From: an uncultured Flavobacteriales bacterium
GTDB lineage: Bacteria; Bacteroidota; Bacteroidia; Flavobacteriales_F; PHOS-HE28
Direction of reading: 5' to 3'
Assembly: GCA_937872175.1 (NCBI GenBank)
Contig: CALMPI010000049.1
Coordinates: 62,001-126,000, forward strand
DNA length: 64,000 nt
The position numbers were made by a program, and so were the translations under genes. The notes below the pieces were generated by a model. The model was given only the letters and a program-made list of their open reading frames with translations, searched no databases and had not been told where the DNA came from. Shown in pieces: positions 26,764 to 33,869 of the stretch. Numbering within the stretch: position 1 is the first letter of the stretch; each line of letters opens with the position of its first letter.

Positions 26764-27762
26764 ATGAGCACCGCGCAACGCATCGCCGTCATCGGCGCCG
26801 GCAGCTGGGGCACCGCCCTGGTGAAGCTGCTCTCGGCCAACGCCGACCACGTGGGCTGGTGGGTGCGCCGCCCGGAGACCATCGCGCACATCAGCAAATA
26901 CGGCCACAACCCCGACTACATCAGCGCCGCCCAGTTCGAGGTGGACCGCCTGGCGATGGACAGCGACATCCACGCGGTGGTGCGCGATGCCGGGGTGCTC
27001 GTGCTCGCCGTGCCCAGCGCCTTCCTGAAGGCCACCCTCGATCAACTGGACCCCGCCGAGCTCAAGGGGAAGACCCTCTTCAGCGCGGTGAAGGGCATCG
27101 TGCCGGAGACCAACCAGATCGTGGGCGAATACTTGTTCCGGCACTGGGGCGTGGCCGAGCACGACTTCGGCGTGATCTGCGGCCCCTGCCACGCCGAGGA
27201 GGTGGCCATGGAACGCCTCAGCTACCTCACCATCGCCTGTCCGGACCCGGAGCGGGCGAAGGCCATGGGCGCCGCCCTCAACGGGCGCTTCATGAAGACC
27301 ACGCTCAGCGACGACATCTACGGCACGGAGTACGCCGCCATCCTCAAGAACGTGATCGCCGTGTGCGCCGGCATCAGCGTGGGCCTGGGCTACGGCGACA
27401 ACTTCCGCGCGGTGCTCGTGAGCCGCGCCATCCAGGAGATCGAACGCTTCGTGGCCGCCGTGCACCCCATCGCACGCGACATCAACGAGCCCGCCTACCT
27501 GGGCGACCTGCTGGTGACGGCCTACAGCACCTTCAGCCGCAACCGCGAGTTCGGCACCATGGTGGGCAAGGGCTACAGCGTGCGCGCCGCCCAGCTGGAG
27601 ATGAACATGGTGGCCGAGGGCTACTACGCCGTCAAGTGCGTGCACGAGATCAACCAGCGCGTGAAGGTGGACATGCCCATCACCGAGGCCACCTACCGCA
27701 TGCTGTACGAGAAGATGGCGCCGCTGATGGAGATGCGGCTGCTGAGCGACCGGCTGGCGTAA
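26764..27762 (+). CDS. gpsA: Glycerol-3-phosphate dehydrogenase [NAD(P)+]
   Basis: 332 aa, the usual length. The dinucleotide-binding motif G-A-G-S-W-G-T-A-L (residues 11-19), A-V-P-S-A-F, the S-A-V-K-G-I segment and the C-terminal catalytic Y-A-A-I-L-K-N-V-I-A-V-C-A-G-I motif are all in place. It reduces dihydroxyacetone phosphate to sn-glycerol 3-phosphate for phospholipid synthesis. The C-terminal domain reads normally to the end. Its stop codon TAA is part of the -7 box of the following toxin-antitoxin operon. Confidence 0.95.
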   Translation: MSTAQRIAVIGAGSWGTALVKLLSANADHVGWWVRRPETIAHISKYGHNPDYISAAQFEVDRLAMDSDIHAVVRDAGVLVLAVPSAFLKATLDQLDPAELKGKTLFSAVKGIVPETNQIVGEYLFRHWGVAEHDFGVICGPCHAEEVAMERLSYLTIACPDPERAKAMGAALNGRFMKTTLSDDIYGTEYAAILKNVIAVCAGISVGLGYGDNFRAVLVSRAIQEIERFVAAVHPIARDINEPAYLGDLLVTAYSTFSRNREFGTMVGKGYSVRAAQLEMNMVAEGYYAVKCVHEINQRVKVDMPITEATYRMLYEKMAPLMEMRLLSDRLA

Positions 27763-27767
27763 CTTTG
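27760..27767 (+). promoter_or_regulatory. -7 box of RelE-type TA operon overlapping the gpsA stop codon
   Basis: TAACTTTG fits TAnnTTTG exactly; its first three bases are the gpsA stop codon and it ends 4 nt before the ATG at 27772, implying a leaderless transcript. Confidence 0.45.
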
Positions 27768-27771
27768 AACG

Positions 27772-27981
27772 ATGGCAAAAGATCATGGGGCCTTGTTGAT
27801 CAGGCCGAAGAACGCGGAAGAGGCGGACCTGCTCCAACGTTTGGTGCTTCGCATGGGCGTGAAAAGCCATCGGCTTTCCGAAGATGATCTGCTGGACATG
27901 GGTCTTGCCATACTTATGCGGAAGGCCGATCGGACGAAGAAAGTTCCGGAGGAAGCCGTGATGAAGCTGCTTCGTCGCTGA
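27772..27981 (+). CDS. Putative antitoxin of RelE-type pair
   Basis: 69 aa, charged and helical-looking, with no recognised DNA-binding signature. It immediately precedes and overlaps by 1 nt a RelE/ParE-family toxin, which is the main reason for the assignment. Similar small proteins (K-N-A-E-E-A-D-L-L-Q-R-L near the N-terminus, K-V-P-E-E near the C-terminus) commonly accompany such toxins in Bacteroidota. Direct evidence of antitoxin function is lacking. Confidence 0.65.
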   Translation: MAKDHGALLIRPKNAEEADLLQRLVLRMGVKSHRLSEDDLLDMGLAILMRKADRTKKVPEEAVMKLLRR

Positions 27982-28247
27982 TGGAGGTGGAGTACCTCAA
28001 GAGTTTCGCCAATGACCTGAAGCGCATTCAGGACCCGATGCTCTTAAAGCGCATTGCTCGTGTCATCCAGGAAGTGAAGGATGCCCGTACACCGCAGGAG
28101 ATCAGGCATGTGAAGAAGCTTGAACAGGAGCCGAACGCCTTTCGGATCCGGGTTGGGGATCATCGCATCGGATTCTATTTGACCGGTGGCCGGATCGTTC
28201 TCGCGCGGATCGCGGACCGCAGAGATATCTACAAGGTTTTTCCCTGA
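27981..28247 (+). CDS. RelE/ParE family toxin
   Basis: 88 aa, typical length. The N-terminal F-A-N-D-L-K-R-I helix, the central K-L-E-Q-E-P-N-A-F-R-I-R-V-G-D-H-R-I-G-F strand pair and the final A-R-I-A-D-R-R-D-I-Y-K-V-F-P match the RelE/ParE plasmid-stabilisation fold. Members cleave ribosome-bound mRNA or inhibit gyrase; which applies cannot be told here. The start overlaps the antitoxin stop by 1 nt. Confidence 0.85.
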   Translation: MEVEYLKSFANDLKRIQDPMLLKRIARVIQEVKDARTPQEIRHVKKLEQEPNAFRIRVGDHRIGFYLTGGRIVLARIADRRDIYKVFP

Positions 28248-28389
28248 ACCCGCATCCTGGTATGTGCATGGCGCCATTGGGCGGTGCGCCTCGTTCAGCA
28301 CCCTGCGCTTGCTGTTCCATACACGCCCAAGAAGCCGCCTTCGTGTCCGCGAGTGTCCGCTCATCGAGGCGGACCTTCACATCAGCCGC

Positions 28390-29019
28390 TCACGGCACCC
28401 AGCCCCCCGCCCGCATCAGGCCATAGCAGCCGCTGGCCAGCAAGAACGCGCCGATGCTGCGGAAGAGCACGCGCAGGCCCTGCGGCGAGAGCTTCTCCTG
28501 GGCCTTCACCCCCAGGCCCACCAGGATCAGGAGCAGAATGAGGGCGCCCGTGAAGGCCCCCAGCGCGAAGGCCAGCAGGTCGCGGAAGGCATCGCTCGTC
28601 ATCCCGAAGGACACGAGCAGGAGCTTCACCCCGCACCAGAAGAGCAACAATTGCGGGTTGGCCAGGCCCAGCAGCACGCCCCGCCGCAGGTCGCCGGTGA
28701 GCTTGTCCTCGCCCGGTGCGGCGGGCCTGGGGCGGTAGATGAACACGAAGTAGATGCCGAGCAGCAGCAGGATGGACGCCACCACCAGCGTGATGCCCGT
28801 GGCGCCGATGCCCAGGGCCTCCACCAGCCAGCCCGCGGCGAGGAAGGCGATGCCCGCGTAAATGAACTCGGGGATCGAGCCCCCCACGGCCATGCGCCGG
28901 CCCGCCGTGCGGCCCCACTTCACGGTGTGCGCCAACACCGCGGTGTTCACCACCCCGGCCTGCAACGATCCGATGAAGCTGGCCAGCGTGGCGGCGAGGA
29001 AGAAGAGCAGCGTGTCCAC
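28390..29019 (-). CDS. LysE family membrane transporter
   Basis: 209 aa with about six hydrophobic segments, the size and topology of LysE/RhtB amino-acid exporters. The N-terminal F-I-G-S-L-Q-A-G-V-V-N segment corresponds to the family's P-G-P-N region but lacks that motif, as in the Bacteroidota branch. The start is taken as the GTG at 29017-29019, because the hydrophobic N-terminus begins there; the longer open frame adds 27 polar residues that run into the divergent gene. Substrate is unknown. Confidence 0.75.
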   Translation of the reverse strand: MDTLLFFLAATLASFIGSLQAGVVNTAVLAHTVKWGRTAGRRMAVGGSIPEFIYAGIAFLAAGWLVEALGIGATGITLVVASILLLLGIYFVFIYRPRPAAPGEDKLTGDLRRGVLLGLANPQLLLFWCGVKLLLVSFGMTSDAFRDLLAFALGAFTGALILLLILVGLGVKAQEKLSPQGLRVLFRSIGAFLLASGCYGLMRAGGWVP

Positions 29020-29047
29020 CTTTGCGCAAAGTAGCCGACCCGCCGCA

Positions 29048-29281
29048 ATGCCCCTGCTCCGCTTCCACTGGGATTTCTTCGGGCCCGACGCGCCCACCAC
29101 CGCGGAGCACTTCCTCCGTCACGTGGACGAGTTCTGCGCCCGCGAGGGCATCAGTGGCCACCGGCACTGGGTCACCCGCCTGCCCGTGCGCGCCACCGCC
29201 ACGCTGGAGTGCGACCAAGCGCACCTGCGGCTGGTGCGTGACCGCCTGCGGCCCAAGCGCGCCGAACAGGTGCTGGGCTGA
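29048..29281 (+). CDS. Small conserved hypothetical protein
   Basis: 77 aa. The N-terminus L-R-F-H-W-D-F-F-G-P-D-A is distinctive, followed by T-A-E-H-F-L-R-H-V-D-E-F and a positively charged end. It looks like a short Bacteroidota protein whose function I do not know. It is divergent from the LysE-type gene; a CACCTTTG box at 29017-29024 lies 23 nt upstream and overlaps the start codon of that gene. Its stop is 1 nt from the end of the convergent kelch-like gene. Confidence 0.6.
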   Translation: MPLLRFHWDFFGPDAPTTAEHFLRHVDEFCAREGISGHRHWVTRLPVRATATLECDQAHLRLVRDRLRPKRAEQVLG

Positions 29282-29282
29282 G

Positions 29283-30893
29283 TCAGCGCACGAAGCGGGC
29301 GCTCCAGCGACGGTCCGCGGTGCGCACGTCCACCGTGTAGGCCCCAGGGGCCAGGTCGCGCAGGTCCACCGCCAGTTCGTGGCGGCCCCTGGGCAGCTGG
29401 GCCTCCGCGATGCGGCGCACCCGACGGCCGGCGCTGTCCAGCAGGTCCACCACCGTGCGCGCCCCGGCAGGCAACAGCAGCACCGCGATCAGGCGGTCGG
29501 CCTCCGGCCTCCGCAGCATCAGCACCTGATCCTCCGCCCCGCTGGCCGCCACCACCGTGGATGCGGCGGGCAGCAGCCACACCCGGAACAACCGCGTGCT
29601 GGCATCGCTCTGCGTGCCGGTGTTGATGAAGAAGATGCTCTCCGCCGTGCTCTCGATGCCGCCCACGATATGGCCCACCAGCACACTGTCCGGTGGCAGC
29701 TGGTCCAGGTGCACCACGTCATGGCCCGTCATCGGCAGGCCCGGGGCCGGGATCAGCTCCCCGCTGGCGCCCAGCAGGCCGGGCATGGTGCCGATGGCCT
29801 CCTCGGTCATCGTGCCGTCCGCCGCGCGCGTCACCAGGCTGATGGTGTTCACGAAGGGCACCGTGGGGTCGTCCACCAGCACGCCGTTCACGTAGTGGTA
29901 GCGGCCGATGCCGCCGAAGAACACCGTGCGCATGCTGTTGTCCGCAGCGTCGTGCATCGGCAGGTGGGCCGTGTGGTACTGGTTCAGCCATTGCTCGAAG
30001 ACGGGCACCACCGTGTACGCGCTGTCGGTGATGTCCACGGTGTTCAACCAGGGCACATCGTCCACGTACTGGAACACGCCGCTGAAGGCGGTGAAGCCGT
30101 GCGTGCCGTCGGGGAACACCTGCGGCACCAGGTTGTAGTCCCTGCGGTGCAGGTTCACCGTGTCCACCGCTTCGCTGAAGTCGGTGATGGCCAGGTTCAC
30201 CCCATCGTCCGCGATGCGGAAGCGGCGGATGGCGTTGGTGTACTCCTGCACGAAGCCCGGCCCGAAGTCGGGTCCCATCGGATTGTAGCGGCCCGTGAAG
30301 CGCTGGCCGCCCACCAGCAGGAAGAGGTCGTTGTGGCGCCCCAGGTAGCCGCCGGTGACGGCCATGCGCGCATCGGTGAGCTGGCGAAAGTGCGGTGCGA
30401 TCGGCGCCCCGGCCTTGATCGCCGCGATGGCGTTCGGCACATGCACCGCGGCCAGGCGGTCGTGCGTGATGTGATCCCCCGAGGTGCCGCTGTACGCATA
30501 GCCGCCCACGATGTAGAGCATGCTGTCGCGTTGTACGTATTCCATGTTGGTGCTCTGCAACTGCTCGAACAGGCCGGTGGGCAGGCTGCTCATCGAGGCC
30601 GACCACACCTGGCCCGTGGACGGCGCCACCACCCACGCGCTGGTGTTGTTGTCCGACGCCAGAAAGGAGACCGGCGGTTGTCGCCGATGGAGGCCGTCCG
30701 TGCGGCCGCCGATCAGCAGCCACTCCCCGTTGTGCGTGCCCCATGCGAAGGACTGCAGACCGGGCATGCCGGCCAGGGTCACTTCCTCCAAGGCGAGCAT
30801 CCGGTCACCGATCATCTGCGCATCGGTGGTGGGGACCAGCGTCCCGGTGAGGAACAGCACGAACAGGCGGATGGGGACGGAGCGGTGCAGCAT
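29283..30893 (-). CDS. Secreted kelch-like protein with T9SS-type C-terminal domain
   Basis: 536 aa. Signal peptide about residues 1-25 (ending T-D-A-Q). The middle contains repeated segments ending in G-G motifs (L-L-I-G-G-R, Y-I-V-G-G-Y, L-L-V-G-G-Q, F-F-G-G-I-G) at blade-like spacing, suggesting a kelch-type beta-propeller. The C-terminal ~80 residues (V-D-L-L-D-S-A-G-R-R-V-R ... D-L-A-P-G-A-Y-T-V-D-V) have the type A T9SS sorting-domain pattern. It should be exported and attached at or released from the surface. GAGTTTTG lies 4 nt before the start on the minus strand. Confidence 0.75.
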   Translation of the reverse strand: MLHRSVPIRLFVLFLTGTLVPTTDAQMIGDRMLALEEVTLAGMPGLQSFAWGTHNGEWLLIGGRTDGLHRRQPPVSFLASDNNTSAWVVAPSTGQVWSASMSSLPTGLFEQLQSTNMEYVQRDSMLYIVGGYAYSGTSGDHITHDRLAAVHVPNAIAAIKAGAPIAPHFRQLTDARMAVTGGYLGRHNDLFLLVGGQRFTGRYNPMGPDFGPGFVQEYTNAIRRFRIADDGVNLAITDFSEAVDTVNLHRRDYNLVPQVFPDGTHGFTAFSGVFQYVDDVPWLNTVDITDSAYTVVPVFEQWLNQYHTAHLPMHDAADNSMRTVFFGGIGRYHYVNGVLVDDPTVPFVNTISLVTRAADGTMTEEAIGTMPGLLGASGELIPAPGLPMTGHDVVHLDQLPPDSVLVGHIVGGIESTAESIFFINTGTQSDASTRLFRVWLLPAASTVVAASGAEDQVLMLRRPEADRLIAVLLLPAGARTVVDLLDSAGRRVRRIAEAQLPRGRHELAVDLRDLAPGAYTVDVRTADRRWSARFVR

Positions 30894-30938
30894 GCCGCAA
30901 AACTCCCGCTGCAGGTCCGGGCCGGCTGGTGACGGATG

Positions 30939-32333
30939 TCACCGGAACAGCCGGCGCAGCACCTTCAGCTGCCAGGGCCGGTAGGGCGCGTAGCGCACGC
31001 CGGGGTCCAGCCGGTCGTTGCTGTGCATCACGCCCTTCAGGTTGCTGAAGCGGTCGAAGCCCGCGCGGCCGTGGTAGCGCCCCATGCCGCTGCGCCCCAC
31101 CCCGCCGAAGGGCAGGTGCGCATTGCCGAAGTGCACCATGGTGTCGTTGATGCAGCCGCCCCCGAAGGGCAGCTCCTGCGTGAACCAGCGCTCCAGCCCC
31201 GCATCGCGGGCGAAGAGGTAGGCGCTGAGCGGCTCGGGGTTGCGTGCCGTCAGCGCGGCCAGTTCGTCGCGGTCGCGCCAGGGCAGCACGGGCAGGATGG
31301 GGCCGAAGATCTCCTCGCGCATCGGCGGGCTGTCCAGCGGCACGTCCGTGAGCACCGTGGGGGCGATGTACCGGGTGGCCCGGTCGTGGCCGCCGCCCAG
31401 GTACACCGTCCCGTGGTCCAAGTGGCCGCGCAGCACCTGCCAGCGCCGGTCGTTCACGATGCGGGCCAGGTCGGGGCTGCGCTGCGGGTCGGCACCGAAC
31501 ATCCGCTCCACCTGGTGCGCGAAGGCCTGCAGGAAGGCCTCGTACCGATCGGCGTGCACCAGCACGTGGTCCGCGCTCACGCAGGTCTGGCCCGCGTTGA
31601 AGAACTTGCTCCAGGCGATGCGGCGCACCGCTCCGGGCAGGTGCGCGCTGCGGTCCACGATGGCGGGGCTCTTGCCGCCCAGCTCCAGGGTCACAGGCAC
31701 CAGCTTCGGCGCGCATTGGGCCGCGATGCGCGCGCCCACCACGGCGCTGCCGGTGAAGAACACATGGTCGAAGCGTACCGCCTCCAGCAGCGGGGGCAGC
31801 ACCGCGCGACCCGCGCCCTGCACCACGTGCACGAGCTCCTCCAGGCCGGCCTCGCGCACCAGGCGTTCCACCAGGGCCGCCGTATGCGGAGCGTCCTCGC
31901 TCGGCTTCACCACGGCGCAGTTGCCCGCGGCCAGCGCCGCCGCCAGCGGACCCAGCACCAGCAGCAGCGGGTAGTTCCAGGGGGCCACGATCAGTACCAC
32001 GCCCAGGGGACAGGGATGCACCGTGCTGCTGCTCAGTTGCAGCTTCAGCGGTGTGGGCACCGGGCGTGGCGCGGCCCACCGGCCCACCTCGCGGGCCGCG
32101 TTCCGCAGCTCCTCGCCCAGCACGCCCACTTCGGCGATGTACGCCTCCAGGGCCGGCTTGCCCATGTCCGCCCGCATGGCCTCCAGCACGGCGTCCTCGC
32201 GCTGCTCCAGCACGTGGGCCAGTCGCAGCAGGCGCTTCGCGCGCTCCGCGGGATCGCGCAGCACACCCCGCTCGAACGTGGCCCGAAGCGCCGCGATGCG
32301 CTCCAGGCTGTGCGTGTGCGGGGTGGCCTCCAT
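30939..32333 (-). CDS. NAD(P)-dependent aldehyde dehydrogenase (ALDH3-like)
   Basis: 464 aa, close to the length of class 3 fatty-aldehyde dehydrogenases. The motifs are A-P-W-N-Y-P (cofactor loop), F-T-G-S-A-V-V-G, L-E-L-G-G-K-S-P (general base Glu) and F-F-N-A-G-Q-T-C-V-S (catalytic Cys), plus the family N-D-T-M-V-H and P-F-G-G-V-G-x-S-G-M-G-R-Y-H-G near the end. It oxidises aldehydes to acids; long-chain aldehydes are the likely substrates for this subclass. A minus-strand TTCCTTTG box ends 4 nt before the ATG. Confidence 0.92.
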   Translation of the reverse strand: MEATPHTHSLERIAALRATFERGVLRDPAERAKRLLRLAHVLEQREDAVLEAMRADMGKPALEAYIAEVGVLGEELRNAAREVGRWAAPRPVPTPLKLQLSSSTVHPCPLGVVLIVAPWNYPLLLVLGPLAAALAAGNCAVVKPSEDAPHTAALVERLVREAGLEELVHVVQGAGRAVLPPLLEAVRFDHVFFTGSAVVGARIAAQCAPKLVPVTLELGGKSPAIVDRSAHLPGAVRRIAWSKFFNAGQTCVSADHVLVHADRYEAFLQAFAHQVERMFGADPQRSPDLARIVNDRRWQVLRGHLDHGTVYLGGGHDRATRYIAPTVLTDVPLDSPPMREEIFGPILPVLPWRDRDELAALTARNPEPLSAYLFARDAGLERWFTQELPFGGGCINDTMVHFGNAHLPFGGVGRSGMGRYHGRAGFDRFSNLKGVMHSNDRLDPGVRYAPYRPWQLKVLRRLFR

Positions 32334-32337
32334 GCCG

Positions 32338-32345
32338 CAAAGGAA
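32338..32345 (-). promoter_or_regulatory. -7-like box directly before aldehyde dehydrogenase start
   Basis: Minus-strand TTCCTTTG, 4 nt from the ATG; one mismatch to TAnnTTTG. Confidence 0.35.
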
Positions 32346-32366
32346 CAGCGTGCGGCGCGCGGGCCG

Positions 32367-33365
32367 TCAGGCCGCCAGCACGAAGTCCGCGCCCTCCATC
32401 AGGCCGCGTGAGCCGAGGTACGCCGCAATGCGGTCGCCCGCCCCGCGTTGGCTGATGAAGCTCACCACGAAGGCTTCGCCCGCAGGCGGCAGCGCGTCGT
32501 TCGGCACGAAGGCGTGGCCCGGCACCGCGCGCGCCTTCACGTCGGTGAAGGCCGCGATGGGGATGCCCTCGGCGGCGAGCAGCGCCGCCCGTGCGCGGCA
32601 CAGGGCGCTGCTGCCCGCGATGATCACCGGCCGGTCGTTCAGGGTGCGCTTCAGCCAGCGCGCCAGCCACCGCACCTTGGTGCCGAAGAAGGCGTCGATG
32701 CTGTAGTTGCCGTGGGTGCGGCTGAGCCGCGCGGCATGGTCGTTCCACGTCAGCAGTTCCTCCGGCAGTTTGGCCACCTGCACGCCCGCGTCCATCCAGC
32801 GCAGCCACAGCTCGTGGTCCTCCGGCAGGGGCCCCGTGTCGTAACCGCCGTGGCGCTCCACCAGCTCCCTGCGGAACAGCACCGTGGGGTGCGCGAGCGG
32901 CGCGTCCACGAAGCGCTTCACGTCGTGGTCGTGCGGCGTCAGCAGGGCGTTCTGCCAGTGCACGAAGGCGAGCATGCCGCGGTGCTCGGCCACCGTGCTG
33001 GCGAAGCGCGTGGCCGTGCCCAGCACACCGATCCCCGGATGGGCCTCCAGATGGGCCACCTGCTTGGCGAGGCGCTCCGGGTGGCTGATGTCGTCCGCGT
33101 CCATGCGGGCGATGTACCGGCCTCGTGCATGCTCCAGGCCCGTGTTCAGCGCGTGGGCGATGCCGATGCGGGGCTCCAGCAGCAGCCTGATGCGGGGATC
33201 GCGACCGGCCCAACGCCGCGCGATGGCGGGGCCTTCATCCGTGCTCGCGTTGTCGATCAGCAGCAGCTCTTGGTCGGCGAAGGTCTGCGCGGCCATGCTG
33301 GCGATGGCGGCGTCGAGCGTGGCGGCGGCGTTGTGGTAGGGGAGGAGCGTGGAAATGGCGGGCAC
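32367..33365 (-). CDS. GT2 family glycosyltransferase with extra C-terminal Rossmann-like segment
   Basis: 332 aa. It begins S-T-L-L-P-Y-H-N-A-A-A-T and contains L-I-D-N-A-S-T-D-E-G and R-M-D-A-D-D-I-S, the nucleotide- and metal-binding motifs of a GT-A glycosyltransferase, with L-P-E-D-H-E-L-W-L-R as the acceptor-side motif. After residue about 240 a second part begins V-I-I-A-G-S-S-A-L, resembling a nucleotide-binding strand-loop, which is not part of a standard GT2 domain. The GTG at 33365 is preferred; the upstream frame crosses a terminator hairpin. CACCTTTG ends 5 nt before this GTG. Sugar and acceptor unknown. Confidence 0.8.
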   Translation of the reverse strand: MPAISTLLPYHNAAATLDAAIASMAAQTFADQELLLIDNASTDEGPAIARRWAGRDPRIRLLLEPRIGIAHALNTGLEHARGRYIARMDADDISHPERLAKQVAHLEAHPGIGVLGTATRFASTVAEHRGMLAFVHWQNALLTPHDHDVKRFVDAPLAHPTVLFRRELVERHGGYDTGPLPEDHELWLRWMDAGVQVAKLPEELLTWNDHAARLSRTHGNYSIDAFFGTKVRWLARWLKRTLNDRPVIIAGSSALCRARAALLAAEGIPIAAFTDVKARAVPGHAFVPNDALPPAGEAFVVSFISQRGAGDRIAAYLGSRGLMEGADFVLAA

Positions 33366-33370
33366 GGGGG

Positions 33371-33378
33371 CAAAGGTG
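33371..33378 (-). promoter_or_regulatory. -7-like box directly before GT2 start
   Basis: Minus-strand CACCTTTG, 5 nt before the GTG start; supports GTG as the true start. Confidence 0.4.
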
Positions 33379-33393
33379 GGGAGCCCCAACGCC

Positions 33394-33421
33394 AAGGACC
33401 CCGACCGAAGCCGGGGTCCTT
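33394..33421. terminator. Bidirectional hairpin terminator candidate
   Basis: Perfect 10-base arms AAGGACCCCG and CGGGGTCCTT with an 8-base loop. It follows the end of a degenerate minus-strand frame (stop at 33472) and precedes the GT2 promoter. Confidence 0.6.
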
Positions 33422-33471
33422 GTGCCTGACGCGTGGGTGTGCTCCCCGCTCGCGGGGACACGCGGGGTCGC

Positions 33472-33858
33472 TTACGCGGCCCGGCCCAGGGCGCCTACCA
33501 TCGCCCGCAAGGTGTTCTCCTTCTTCAACACGAACGGGCGCACCACCGGCCAGGTGAGCGACCGCACAGGCTGCACGGGCCGCGAACGCAGACCTGTGAT
33601 GGAGGGCCGCCAGTTCCGGCCATTCACCCGCCACCTGCTCGGCCACCCGCACCAATTGCTCACGCGAACTCCCTGCTGTGGAGGGGAGTGGATAGCCTTG
33701 GAACACGGAACCCTCCTGCCAAGCCGAACACCGAAGAACTGCGCAAGGCCATTGAACGATGCCGCCGCATGCGCAAGAAGACCGAAGGCTCCTGCCCATG
33801 GGGAACACCCCACGCTGATAACGATCTGTCGAACCGTGAAATGAACCCCTGGACCCAT
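33472..33858 (-). pseudogene. Possible decayed gene remnant
   Basis: This stretch has no convincing intact gene. On the minus strand the final ~30 codons (V-L-K-K-E-N-T-L-R-A-M-V-G-A-L-G-R-A-A, stop at 33472) look protein-like and end like the FN3 protein at 36528 (P-A-M-G-R-A-A), again followed by a hairpin terminator. Further upstream the protein-like composition is instead in another frame (S-R-E-Q-L-V-R-V-A-E-Q-V-A-G-E-W-P), as if a frameshift had occurred. Either a broken gene or chance open frames; no function can be given. Confidence 0.3.
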
Positions 33859-33865
33859 ACCTTGG
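33858..33865 (+). promoter_or_regulatory. -7-like box before T9SS protein start
   Basis: TACCTTGG, 4 nt before the ATG at 33870; the same variant precedes lpxD. Confidence 0.35.
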
Positions 33866-33869
33866 AATC

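Noticed and set aside
24520..27870. Very long minus-strand open frame
   Set aside because: It is the shadow of the M28 peptidase and gpsA genes, rich in His/Gln/Gly with no domain pattern.
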